The position numbers and the translations under genes were made by a program. From Ignavibacteria bacterium UBA4661 (GTDB lineage: Bacteria > Bacteroidota > Ignavibacteria > Kapaibacteriales > UBA4661), in assembly GCA_002405405.1 (NCBI GenBank), contig DHLT01000173.1:6974-13320 (forward strand): a stretch of DNA of 6,347 bases, in the 5' to 3' direction. The notes below the pieces were generated by a model, which saw nothing but the letters and a program-made list of their open reading frames with translations, was not told the DNA's origin and ran no database searches. Of this stretch, positions 1 to 5,787 are shown in pieces (within the stretch, counting starts at the first letter, position 1; every line of letters starts with the position of its first letter).

Positions 1-36
1 AATGTATGCGGAGAATTCTTTTTTATCTAAGCTCAT
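1..36 (-). CDS. start of a downstream gene, truncated by the window edge
   Basis: Reading leftwards from an ATG at 36-34, twelve open codons give MSLDKKEFSAYI before the window ends. An in-frame TAA lies four codons upstream, at 48-46, so this ATG is the only normal start in the frame. The start lies 60 bases beyond the helicase stop codon on the same strand, which suggests a second gene of the same operon. No clear Shine-Dalgarno precedes it, so translation would rely on readthrough from the helicase message or a weak site. The product cannot be identified from twelve residues. In related gene neighbourhoods a DNA methyltransferase or nuclease gene would be a typical partner, but nothing here proves that. 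Confidence 0.4.
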   Translation of the reverse strand, partial: MSLDKKEFSAYI

Positions 37-96
37 TGGAGTTTTTTAATTGTTAGAGTGTATTCTTGTCATCTCTTTGTTGTTTTGTTACTATGC

Positions 97-3000
97 CTAC
101 GAATGTGAATTTGATAAGCCCAACGAGCAAATAATTTGTGGATCTCTATTGGGTTGTTCGTCTGCATTGACAATGACTAATTTCTCTTCTTCACGGAGTG
201 ATGTAACCAAGTCAGCTAATTTGTCGTCTGCAATGCCTGCTTTGAGTTGTCGGTTCAAAGTTTCTCGTGCAAACTCTTTCAGGGGATACTTGTAAATATC
301 ATCCACTGCTTTTTTAAGTTGCTCATTAACAAACAATGTACCTTCGTTCTCTTTGCAGTAACGGTCAAGACGCATATACACACGATACTTCACACCTGTT
401 TTTTTACCGAGTGAGCCACCGATATTTTTTTCTTCATCACGAATAAAGTCCATTGCACTTTTGACTAAGGAATGATGTTGTGGCACTTTGTATTTCGGCT
501 TGGTATCAGGCGTACAATGTGCCGCTTTGAGTATAGTGTATTGCGACTGGGTAATGATATTTCCTTTGGTATCTACCCACGCCAGTACATCATTCTCCTC
601 TGCTGTTCTGCTATAGACAATGACACCTTCTTTATCAGGAGCTTCATCGTTATGTTTGGTAGCATACAGTACATTGGGCAAATCAGGAATGAGTTTGTGT
701 AGTTCAGGATTTGCATCGGTAGCATTTTTCCAAATTTGATATGCGAGCGATGCCAAATCTACTTCTGCATCATCATTCTCCCCATCTAAAATGCCGGATT
801 TTTCATTATACAAGTCAGCAAGATTTACAGGGTCGCCATCAAAGAATGTTTCATCACTCCCGACAACCTGAGCATTTTCCTCGATACGGTGAGTCAATGT
901 ATGGCGTAGCTTGATAATCTTCTCAATGCCATCTTCGGGTAAAAACGAGTAGCACAGAATAGTTTCTGCTTGCTGACCAATACGATCAACACGCCCTGCA
1001 CGCTGAATAAGGCGAATAATAGCCCAAGGTAAATCATAATTGACAATGATGTGAGCATCTTGTAGGTTTTGTCCTTCACTCAAGACATCCGTTGTAATTA
1101 ACACGCGCAGTTCCTGTCCGTTGTTGATAATCTCAGGTTTTTGATTGCTCCTCGGGCTGAAGCGGTGTGCCACATGAGTAGGGTGTTCGCTATCGCCGGT
1201 AACGCTTTCAATCTGCGTGATGCCTTTTCTTTTGAGTTGCTCTGTAAGATAGCAGGCAGTATCGGCAAATTGTGTGAATACTAATACTTTTTCTTTGATG
1301 TGTTGTTTTGTCAAGAGGTCATAGAGAGCATTAAGCTGTCTATCATGATCGGGATTCCAACCTTTACCAATGGTGAGAATAGTGATAATGTTCTTGCTAT
1401 CCTTGATAAGGTCTTTCTCTAATGAATTTTTAAAAAACTCACTGCCTAACCAATCGAAACGATTTTTGTAACTATCGCTTTCAAAGAGTTTGTAAAGCTC
1501 TTGTGCCTTTTGCAAATACGTTGCTTCGTTGAGAATGAGATTCATATCGTTAGTATCTTCACTATCATTCTCCGCATCAACATCACCACTCAAGAAACTA
1601 TCTAAATTCTGCGAGATATTTTTTCCGAGAGGAATGGGTAAATTATTCTGCAAGGCATAAACAAAAACATAGTTCCTCAAAACATGACGACTGAGGGAGA
1701 GTAAAAAAGAGTAGCCACTACTTTCTAAACGCTTGAAGAGATTTGTTCTACAAAACCCCATCAGTCTGCGCCCTGCATGACTGAGGTTTTTTATGATATC
1801 ATTTTCTTGCTTGGACGCTTTGATCGTTGGGTTTGATTCAACATATGGCTGTAGTCCGTATCTCGGCAACTTGAGGGCATTAACAATAGTTACGACTTGG
1901 GCAGAGTATAATTGTGCATATTGATCGTTGGGGTCGTTCGGGTTAAAAACATATTCAACACGTTTGGGAACACGGTCAGGGAAATAAGACTTTGAGCCAT
2001 CGGCAAATGTCAAAAACTTTCTACCATTAGAGGAGTCGGTTTGGGCGTAATTACCTTTGATAAAGCTTCGTGTTCTACGTACTAAGTACAAGCGCATCAT
2101 TTCTCGCCAGTCATCAGGGAAATGACTATTCTCAAATGCTTTGATGCTACGGATAAATGTTTCTGTATGTCGTGCGCTAAACTGCACTTGACCGCCAATG
2201 CTTTCAATGTATCGTTCAGGGCTTATCCCTAAATCTTTATCATCAGGAATAAATAGGCGCAGTTGATTGGACAGATCTCTATATGATTTGTTATAGGGCG
2301 TAGCGGAGAGGAGGATAACTTTGCTATCATTCTCTTCTAAATAGGATTTGATAGCACGATAGCGACTGCCTTGATCATTGCGGAGATTGTGGCTCTCATC
2401 GATAATAACAAGTCGATAACGTCGTAAAGTTGGCAATGTTGTTTGCACGGTACTTTGGGAAATAACTTTTGCTCGTAACTGATACGCATGGGCATAATCT
2501 TCCCACATTTCGACTAAGTTCTTCGGGCAGATGATAAGCGTTTCTAAAAAAAAGTCATCTTCAAAGAGTTTTGCTAATGCCGTTGCAGTAATAGTTTTTC
2601 CTAAGCCGCCAACATCACCAATGATAACACCACCACGTTTATGCAGATGATGTGCCGCGACCAAGACAGCTTTTTGTTGAAAGTCTAAGAGCTTTTGTTG
2701 AAATATCTTGGGCAGTGTGAACTCGCTGATACCCGCTCGTGCTTCTCGAGAAAGGTGATAGGCAATTTTGAGATAGATGTGGTATGGTGAGAACAAGCGA
2801 TCAGCCGCCCATGAATTATCAATGATTTCAATCAGTTCCTTAGTAATGTCAATACACCATCGATCATTCCAACGATCGTCAAACCATGTTGCTAATGTTT
2901 GATTCGCATCTGTTTCAACAACATCTATATTGAGTTCGCTTTGTCTAACGAGACCTGCTAATGTTAGATTGCTACTACCTAAAAAACCAATATGTGGTAT

Positions 3001-3474
3001 AGAGGTGTCCTCTTTATATGCCAAATAAAGCTTGGCATGAAGTGTATTACGCAGGTACAGCTTTACCACCACTTTTTCTTCTTTCATTTGACGGCTCAAT
3101 TTTCGTAATGCCTGTTCGTCTGCTTCAGTTGGTATGCCGATGGTGAGTTGTTCTCGAAATTCTTGAGCAAGACGTTTCTTGAGCTTTACTGCTTCAGCTT
3201 GATCAATAATGTGACCATCCTCATTGAAGAAAGAATCACGAACAATATCGAGAGGCATTTTCTGCATTCCAACAAGGAGTCTGCAAACACGATGGAAAGT
3301 ATGTTTTCCTTCCATTACCGTTGCCCCTGATAAGGTATCAATGGTGTCTGCAATTTCTTTCCAGCCTCTCAGGTTAAAATATCCCACGCAAAAGTCTGTT
3401 CGTTGAGAAATCTTTAGCGTCTGCTTCAAACCATCAGTTAGTTTTGTCGTGATATTGTCATATATGATTGGCAT
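97..3474 (-). CDS. PLD-like domain / SNF2-type DEAD/DEAH helicase, defence-type
   Basis: A 1125-residue cytosolic superfamily 2 ATPase expected to move on or remodel DNA. Residues 1-210 resemble a phospholipase D-like module: HAKLYL at 146-151 and GSSNLT at 166-171 form a single HxK-type half-site. The Asp expected five residues after the Lys is Tyr153, so nuclease activity is doubtful. The first RecA-like lobe has Walker A GDVGGLGKT (286-294), the DESH box (359-362) and SAT (390-392). An acidic linker lies near 630-645. The second lobe has VLVFTQF (730-736), TTDVLSEGQNL (794-804) and QRAGRVDRIGQ (824-834), as in RapA/HepA-type SNF2 enzymes. The C-terminal 290 residues are unassigned. The start is supported by AGGAAG eight bases upstream (3481-3486). 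Length and motif set are full, with no sign of decay. Proteins of this architecture usually sit with methyltransferase or nuclease genes in restriction/defence islands. The exact system cannot be named because its partner lies outside the window. Confidence 0.93.
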   Translation of the reverse strand: MPIIYDNITTKLTDGLKQTLKISQRTDFCVGYFNLRGWKEIADTIDTLSGATVMEGKHTFHRVCRLLVGMQKMPLDIVRDSFFNEDGHIIDQAEAVKLKKRLAQEFREQLTIGIPTEADEQALRKLSRQMKEEKVVVKLYLRNTLHAKLYLAYKEDTSIPHIGFLGSSNLTLAGLVRQSELNIDVVETDANQTLATWFDDRWNDRWCIDITKELIEIIDNSWAADRLFSPYHIYLKIAYHLSREARAGISEFTLPKIFQQKLLDFQQKAVLVAAHHLHKRGGVIIGDVGGLGKTITATALAKLFEDDFFLETLIICPKNLVEMWEDYAHAYQLRAKVISQSTVQTTLPTLRRYRLVIIDESHNLRNDQGSRYRAIKSYLEENDSKVILLSATPYNKSYRDLSNQLRLFIPDDKDLGISPERYIESIGGQVQFSARHTETFIRSIKAFENSHFPDDWREMMRLYLVRRTRSFIKGNYAQTDSSNGRKFLTFADGSKSYFPDRVPKRVEYVFNPNDPNDQYAQLYSAQVVTIVNALKLPRYGLQPYVESNPTIKASKQENDIIKNLSHAGRRLMGFCRTNLFKRLESSGYSFLLSLSRHVLRNYVFVYALQNNLPIPLGKNISQNLDSFLSGDVDAENDSEDTNDMNLILNEATYLQKAQELYKLFESDSYKNRFDWLGSEFFKNSLEKDLIKDSKNIITILTIGKGWNPDHDRQLNALYDLLTKQHIKEKVLVFTQFADTACYLTEQLKRKGITQIESVTGDSEHPTHVAHRFSPRSNQKPEIINNGQELRVLITTDVLSEGQNLQDAHIIVNYDLPWAIIRLIQRAGRVDRIGQQAETILCYSFLPEDGIEKIIKLRHTLTHRIEENAQVVGSDETFFDGDPVNLADLYNEKSGILDGENDDAEVDLASLAYQIWKNATDANPELHKLIPDLPNVLYATKHNDEAPDKEGVIVYSRTAEENDVLAWVDTKGNIITQSQYTILKAAHCTPDTKPKYKVPQHHSLVKSAMDFIRDEEKNIGGSLGKKTGVKYRVYMRLDRYCKENEGTLFVNEQLKKAVDDIYKYPLKEFARETLNRQLKAGIADDKLADLVTSLREEEKLVIVNADEQPNRDPQIICSLGLSNSHS

Positions 3475-3480
3475 TGAGTT

Positions 3481-3486
3481 CTTCCT
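3481..3486 (-). promoter_or_regulatory. helicase ribosome binding site
   Basis: AGGAAG on the minus strand lies 6 bases from the ATG at 3474. It is one of the few recognisable Shine-Dalgarno sequences in the window and supports the chosen start. Confidence 0.6.
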
Positions 3487-3498
3487 GATCTATGGAGA

Positions 3499-3528
3499 TG
3501 TTTAGCATTTGTCCGCACATTTTATCAA
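3499..3528 (-). promoter_or_regulatory. weak candidate helicase-proximal promoter
   Basis: On the minus strand TTGATA (3523-3528) and TAAACA (3499-3504) are separated by 18 bases, resembling a sigma-70 -35/-10 pair. The -10 is poor. A transcript from here would start about 20 bases before the helicase start and include its AGGAAG ribosome site. It is an alternative to the more distant promoter at 3823-3851. Confidence 0.22.
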
Positions 3529-3547
3529 TGTTCACAAAATAAAGAAA

Positions 3548-3691
3548 GTACCTAATGTACAGGGCGTAACTACTGAAATAACCGTGTGCGGTTTTTGGGA
3601 TATTCCAATGTAGATACTTCAAAAGAAGCAGTCCACGGGACTCGTTAGCGTCAAACGCTTGAAAGAAATGATAAACATGATGTAGTTTATC
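3548..3691. repeat. chain of short hairpins
   Basis: Six short self-complementary stems follow one another: GTAC/GTAC (3548-3560), AACCG-tgtg-CGGTT (3580-3593), TTGGG-atat-TCCAA (3595-3608, one G-T pair), AGTCC-acg-GGACT (3630-3642), AGCGT-caa-ACGCT (3647-3659) and GATAAAC/GTTTATC with an 8-base loop (3670-3691). Read on the plus strand, the second stem runs into five T residues and so resembles a weak intrinsic terminator. Its 5-bp stem is short for that role. Together they could fold into a multi-stem RNA on the minus strand as the helicase leader, or on the plus strand as a separate RNA. No known RNA family was recognised. Confidence 0.5.
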
Positions 3692-3694
3692 TAC

Positions 3695-3779
3695 GTTAAG
3701 TTAGGAATAGTAAAAAGTTATAGTAGATTTCTCTGCGAAGTCTTTATATTTCATAGATAAATTACTATCCCAATTTAAC
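3695..3779. repeat. long imperfect inverted repeat with nested hairpin
   Basis: Bases 3695-3713 pair with 3762-3779: 17 pairs including one G-T, with one mismatch and one bulged base. Within the 48-base loop a second stem forms, AGATTTC (3725-3731) with GAAGTCT (3737-3743) around TCTGC, including one G-T pair. This gives a stem, an internal loop and a terminal hairpin, a shape typical of a structured RNA or of terminal inverted repeats. The arms are AT-rich, so part of the pairing could be by composition, but the length of the match makes chance less likely. Confidence 0.6.
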
Positions 3780-3793
3780 TCATTAACCTCCTC
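3775..3793 (-). promoter_or_regulatory. strong Shine-Dalgarno followed by two-codon frame
   Basis: On the minus strand GAGGAGG (complement of 3787-3793) is followed three bases later by ATG AGT TAA. This is the strongest Shine-Dalgarno match in the window, yet the frame it serves ends after Met-Ser. It lies just upstream of the long inverted repeat in the direction of the helicase. It may be a minimal leader ORF, a ribosome standby site or a chance purine run. A frame open across the same bases also leads to ATG at 3748, encoding a 17-residue peptide, but the spacing is too long for this site. Confidence 0.3.
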
Positions 3794-3796
3794 GTG

Positions 3797-3827
3797 CTGA
3801 TATGAAAAATTGTGTGATTGTTATAAT
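3797..3827 (+). promoter_or_regulatory. candidate extended -10 promoter for the acidic/GIY-YIG genes
   Basis: TATAAT at 3822-3827 is an exact consensus -10 and is preceded by TGT, giving the extended form TGnTATAAT. The best -35 is CTGATA at 3797-3802 with a long 19-base spacer, so the extended -10 would have to compensate. Transcription would begin near 3834 and leave about 110 bases of leader before the ATG at 3944. Confidence 0.45.
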
Positions 3828-3851
3828 AGCTACAATTATTAGTGCCCACAA
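3823..3851 (-). promoter_or_regulatory. candidate minus-strand promoter overlapping the plus-strand promoter
   Basis: On the minus strand TTGTGG (complement of 3846-3851) and TATTAT (complement of 3823-3828) are 17 bases apart. The -10 matches consensus at five of six positions. It shares bases with the plus-strand -10, so the two promoters would compete face to face. A transcript would begin near 3816 and carry about 340 bases of structured leader into the helicase. Confidence 0.35.
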
Positions 3852-3943
3852 ATGAGAAGTATGCACGGATAAAACTCACTCCTGAGAGAGATTAAGAATG
3901 TTTAGGCGTAGTTAAACACGTAATGAAGAAAGTGCGGTGAAAT

Positions 3944-4501
3944 ATGTCACTCAGAATACCAACATTTGATCGAATGAGTTTCCCAAGCAAGATTGAAGAA
4001 GTCTTGTTTGCGAACAAAATCATTGTTGATGATCCCTTTGCCCCAATGGAGTATCAAGCGCGAATGTGGCTACGATGTTTGGCGGTGTCAGAAGCACACG
4101 AAGAGCATTGGAGAAGGTACGATACCATGCCAGAATCGGTTTCTGAAGGAATTTGGCAATGGCGCAATAAAAAGTTTTTTGAGCGATTCCCGCAGTGTGA
4201 ACGAAAATACGAAGAAGATGGAAGAGTATTTGTTGCGCAAGAAATAGCGGGCATTGATTATGATGCTGTTGTTGAAGAAGAACAAGAAAATGTTCTGTTG
4301 GGTTTAGCTCGTGTTATGTCGCACATTGATTTGATTAAGGCAATACATTGGGAAGAAATCAACGAGCGATATGATGATGAAATGGAGAAATACGACAGAG
4401 CGGTAGATCGTGATGATGCAGATAATCTTATTAAGCCGGATGAAAACTTAATCGCTGAAGAATTCGTAGCGCAATTTAGATTTTACAGCCCATTTGATTG
4501 A
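3944..4501 (+). CDS. acidic hypothetical protein, possible N-terminal half of interrupted GIY-YIG gene
   Basis: A 185-residue soluble protein not recognised as any known family. It is strongly acidic (runs such as VVEEEQE at 109-115 and DRDDAD at 155-160) and has five Trp residues (42, 56, 71, 73, 136). There is no signal peptide or membrane segment. The start is ATG at 3944, preceded by a GGTGA purine run three bases away, which is weak support; ATG at 3974, residue 11, is an alternative. The ORF ends in TGA at 4499-4501. The same frame stays open beyond it through a charged segment (EEEKELEEEQKK) into the GIY-YIG ORF. The pair could therefore be one ancestral 416-codon gene broken by a nonsense change, or two co-transcribed genes. 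Expression would come from the extended -10 promoter near 3822. Confidence 0.7.
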   Translation: MSLRIPTFDRMSFPSKIEEVLFANKIIVDDPFAPMEYQARMWLRCLAVSEAHEEHWRRYDTMPESVSEGIWQWRNKKFFERFPQCERKYEEDGRVFVAQEIAGIDYDAVVEEEQENVLLGLARVMSHIDLIKAIHWEEINERYDDEMEKYDRAVDRDDADNLIKPDENLIAEEFVAQFRFYSPFD

Positions 4502-4561
4502 TGGTACAAGTTAGTAGAAGAAGAAAAGGAGTTAGAGGAAGAACAGAAAAAGTCTGTTTTA

Positions 4562-5194
4562 TTGAAGATGAAAACGGCAATTAGTAGCAGTATTCCTGAG
4601 CATAAAATGATAAAGCGCAATGTTCCAATACGAGGTTATGTCTATGTTATGGTATCGGCAAGTTCTCGTGAAATAAAGATTGGTTATTCAAAAGATGTTC
4701 ATGGTAGAGCAAAGGATTTATCCAAAGGCGTGGCGCATAGTTGGCAACCTGTATGCTCTGAGGAGTTTGCCGATGCTGAAACTGCCGAATACCTCATACA
4801 CAGGCAGTTTGAGGACTTTCGTGAAAAGAAAGAGTTTTTTCGACTTAAGCCGGATAAAGCAACAAAAGCAGTTTTTGAGTTGCGAAAAAAAATAGATAAC
4901 AACCAAGTTTTTCGGTATTTGCAGGAGCATGAACACAAAAGCGAAAAGCAAATTCAGTGGTATGATGATCCTGATGATTCATTTACGGAAACACTTTTTT
5001 CGCTCTTCAACCGTGTAGCCAAAACATCGTTACACGATGCTAAGGCAAAAGGTAATTTAGAGAAGGGTATAGATGCCGTTGTTGTGTATCAAGAGCATTT
5101 TATTTCTGAATTATCACTTTCAAAGATGTACGAAGTATTTCTCTTGCGTACTTTGAAAGAAGAAGCACAAGCACAGCGAAGTTTGTCGATGTAG
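4562..5194 (+). CDS. GIY-YIG nuclease-domain protein, T5orf172/MUG113-like
   Basis: A protein of up to 210 residues carrying a compact nuclease-type domain at about residues 24-110. GYVYVM (25-30) and IKIGYSKD (38-45) stand for the GIY and YIG strands, followed by Arg49 (GRAKDL). The typical helix E..LIH..F...R....EFF appears at 76-93. This spacing matches the T5orf172/MUG113 branch of the GIY-YIG superfamily, found in phage and accessory genes and presumed to cut or bind DNA. The C-terminal 100 residues are unassigned. The start is uncertain: TTG 4562, ATG 4568 and ATG 4607 are all in frame, and none has a properly spaced Shine-Dalgarno. That absence, with the stop-free frame back to the TGA at 4499, suggests this is the C-terminal half of a larger protein. 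The gene converges with the DUF2442 gene, leaving 21 bases between their stops. Confidence 0.78.
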   Translation: MKMKTAISSSIPEHKMIKRNVPIRGYVYVMVSASSREIKIGYSKDVHGRAKDLSKGVAHSWQPVCSEEFADAETAEYLIHRQFEDFREKKEFFRLKPDKATKAVFELRKKIDNNQVFRYLQEHEHKSEKQIQWYDDPDDSFTETLFSLFNRVAKTSLHDAKAKGNLEKGIDAVVVYQEHFISELSLSKMYEVFLLRTLKEEAQAQRSLSM

Positions 5195-5215
5195 CCAAGA
5201 GTGTGGTGGTGGGCA

Positions 5216-5491
5216 TCAGTTCGTGCGTATTCCTCTGTGGTAGAGTGTCGAGCCATGAATGTCAATTTCTTCGGGAAACTGAATGGCTTTTGCGTTATGT
5301 ACAACGCGCACTGATTGAAATACATGAGGATCATGCAGAGCGTAGAATACAGATTCTTTGTCCTCTGCAAATGCTTTGAAAGAATACTGCACAGCTATGC
5401 CATCGGCAAAATGGACTTCTACCGCAAGACTGTCAAGCGGTACAACACGCAGGATGTCGGGCGATTGATATGGAGAAATACGTTTGGGCAT
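5216..5491 (-). CDS. DUF2442 family protein
   Basis: A 91-residue protein when started at ATG 5491; TTG at 5500, three codons earlier, is the alternative. The order PDILRVVPLDSLAVEVHFADG (given as PDILRVVPLD then LAVEVHFADG), then ALHDP, VFQSVRV, IQFPEEIDI and TLY near the end, matches the DUF2442 pattern, and the length is typical. The family is of unknown function. Its members are commonly encoded in small two-gene units, often with DUF4160, on mobile or accessory DNA, and are suspected to belong to toxin-antitoxin-like modules. Here the partner is the 71-residue ORF that ends 18 bases upstream; that partner does not look like DUF4160. No strong ribosome site precedes the start, so translational coupling to the upstream ORF is likely. 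Confidence 0.75.
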   Translation of the reverse strand: MPKRISPYQSPDILRVVPLDSLAVEVHFADGIAVQYSFKAFAEDKESVFYALHDPHVFQSVRVVHNAKAIQFPEEIDIHGSTLYHRGIRTN

Positions 5492-5509
5492 GATATTCAA
5501 ATATTGCCA

Positions 5510-5725
5510 TCAAGGATGGCGGTATTGTTTTTTATGTTTGCCTGCTTTGAAGTTTTTCTCACGAACAATACGACACTCCTTGACTATTTCAGTCATTGTT
5601 GGTGCAGGAGCGTTCGGTGGACGCAAGCTCACCGCAAGCTCACGAGCTATTGCAAAAAGTTCTTTTTTTGATGGTTGCGCTGATGCAGTTGCATCAAGAG
5701 TTTGAGCAAATTTGTCGTTGAGCAT
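5510..5725 (-). CDS. small hypothetical protein upstream of DUF2442, antitoxin-like size and context
   Basis: A 71-residue, basic, soluble ORF from ATG 5725 to TGA 5510. It is not recognised. The middle has a helix-prone stretch (KKELFAIARELAVSLR), then a Pro-rich bend (PPNAPAPT) and a second helix-prone stretch (TEIVKECRIVREKNF), with a Lys-rich tail. Size and position as first gene of a two-gene unit recall type II antitoxins, but no DNA-binding fold is provable. The coding sequence contains a perfect 11-bp tandem duplication at 5622-5643 that sets the frame downstream of it. Its TGA is in the same frame as the DUF2442 gene, with TGG following, so the two could once have been one ORF. No clear Shine-Dalgarno is seen. 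It is divergent from the recombinase across 62 bases. Confidence 0.55.
   Translation of the reverse strand: MLNDKFAQTLDATASAQPSKKELFAIARELAVSLRPPNAPAPTMTEIVKECRIVREKNFKAGKHKKQYRHP
5622..5643. repeat. 11-bp perfect tandem duplication
   Basis: CGCAAGCTCAC occurs twice head to tail, at 5622-5632 and 5633-5643, within the 71-residue minus-strand ORF. As 11 is not a multiple of three, loss or gain of one unit shifts the frame. With one unit removed the ORF would end after about ten further codons. Confidence 0.85.
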
Positions 5726-5787
5726 AGCGGTACAAAGAATTGAATAAAACTAACCTAAGTTACAACACCGTATTGAAATATCATTGC
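5726..5787. promoter_or_regulatory. divergent spacer between small ORF and recombinase
   Basis: These 62 bases must hold the control signals for both the minus-strand small ORF and the plus-strand recombinase. No convincing -35/-10 pair was found on either strand. A small dyad, TAAC-CTAA-GTTA at 5751-5762, is the only symmetrical element and could be an operator, but the arms are only four bases. Confidence 0.3.

Larger units (their letters stand above)
3475..3943. other. 469-bp divergent intergenic region, dyad-rich
   Basis: This gap separates the minus-strand helicase from the plus-strand acidic ORF. It holds no convincing protein gene: open frames on either strand are at most about 35 codons. 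It contains candidate promoters for both directions, a long imperfect inverted repeat and at least six short hairpins, which are listed separately. Such density of self-complementary sequence is more than ordinary spacer DNA usually shows. It could be a structured 5' leader of the helicase message, a small RNA gene, or the remnant of a small mobile element. The sequence does not decide between these. Confidence 0.7.

Noticed and set aside
50..295. 81-residue plus-strand ORF
   Set aside because: It lies almost wholly antisense to the well-supported helicase C-terminus and has no recognisable domain.
3580..3596. Hairpin plus T-run resembling an intrinsic terminator on the plus strand
   Set aside because: The stem is only five base pairs and no plus-strand gene lies upstream of it, so it is kept only as part of the hairpin chain.
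3580..3660. Possible group II intron domain V or tRNA fragment suggested by ACCGTGTGCGGT and nearby stems
   Set aside because: The domain V second arm and catalytic triad region are absent, no reverse transcriptase is present, and no cloverleaf can be drawn.
3802..3855. 17-residue hydrophobic plus-strand ORF (MKNCVIVIIATIISAHK), reminiscent of small type I toxins
   Set aside because: It has no Shine-Dalgarno, and its start lies upstream of the best plus-strand promoter -10, so that transcript would not include it. A hydrophobic run of this length is easily formed by AT-rich sequence.
3778..3879. 34-codon minus-strand ORF starting GTG within AGGAGTG
   Set aside because: The purine run overlaps the start codon, so spacing is impossible for initiation there, and the product resembles nothing recognised.
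4501..4584. TGATG overlap at the end of the acidic ORF that could start a coupled gene
   Set aside because: The ATG opens a frame of only 27 codons with no recognisable product, while the useful coding frame lies in phase with the TGA.
97..5194. TGA recoded as an amino acid in this genome
   Set aside because: The 1125-codon helicase frame contains no internal TGA and the Trp codon checked in it is TGG, so the standard code applies.
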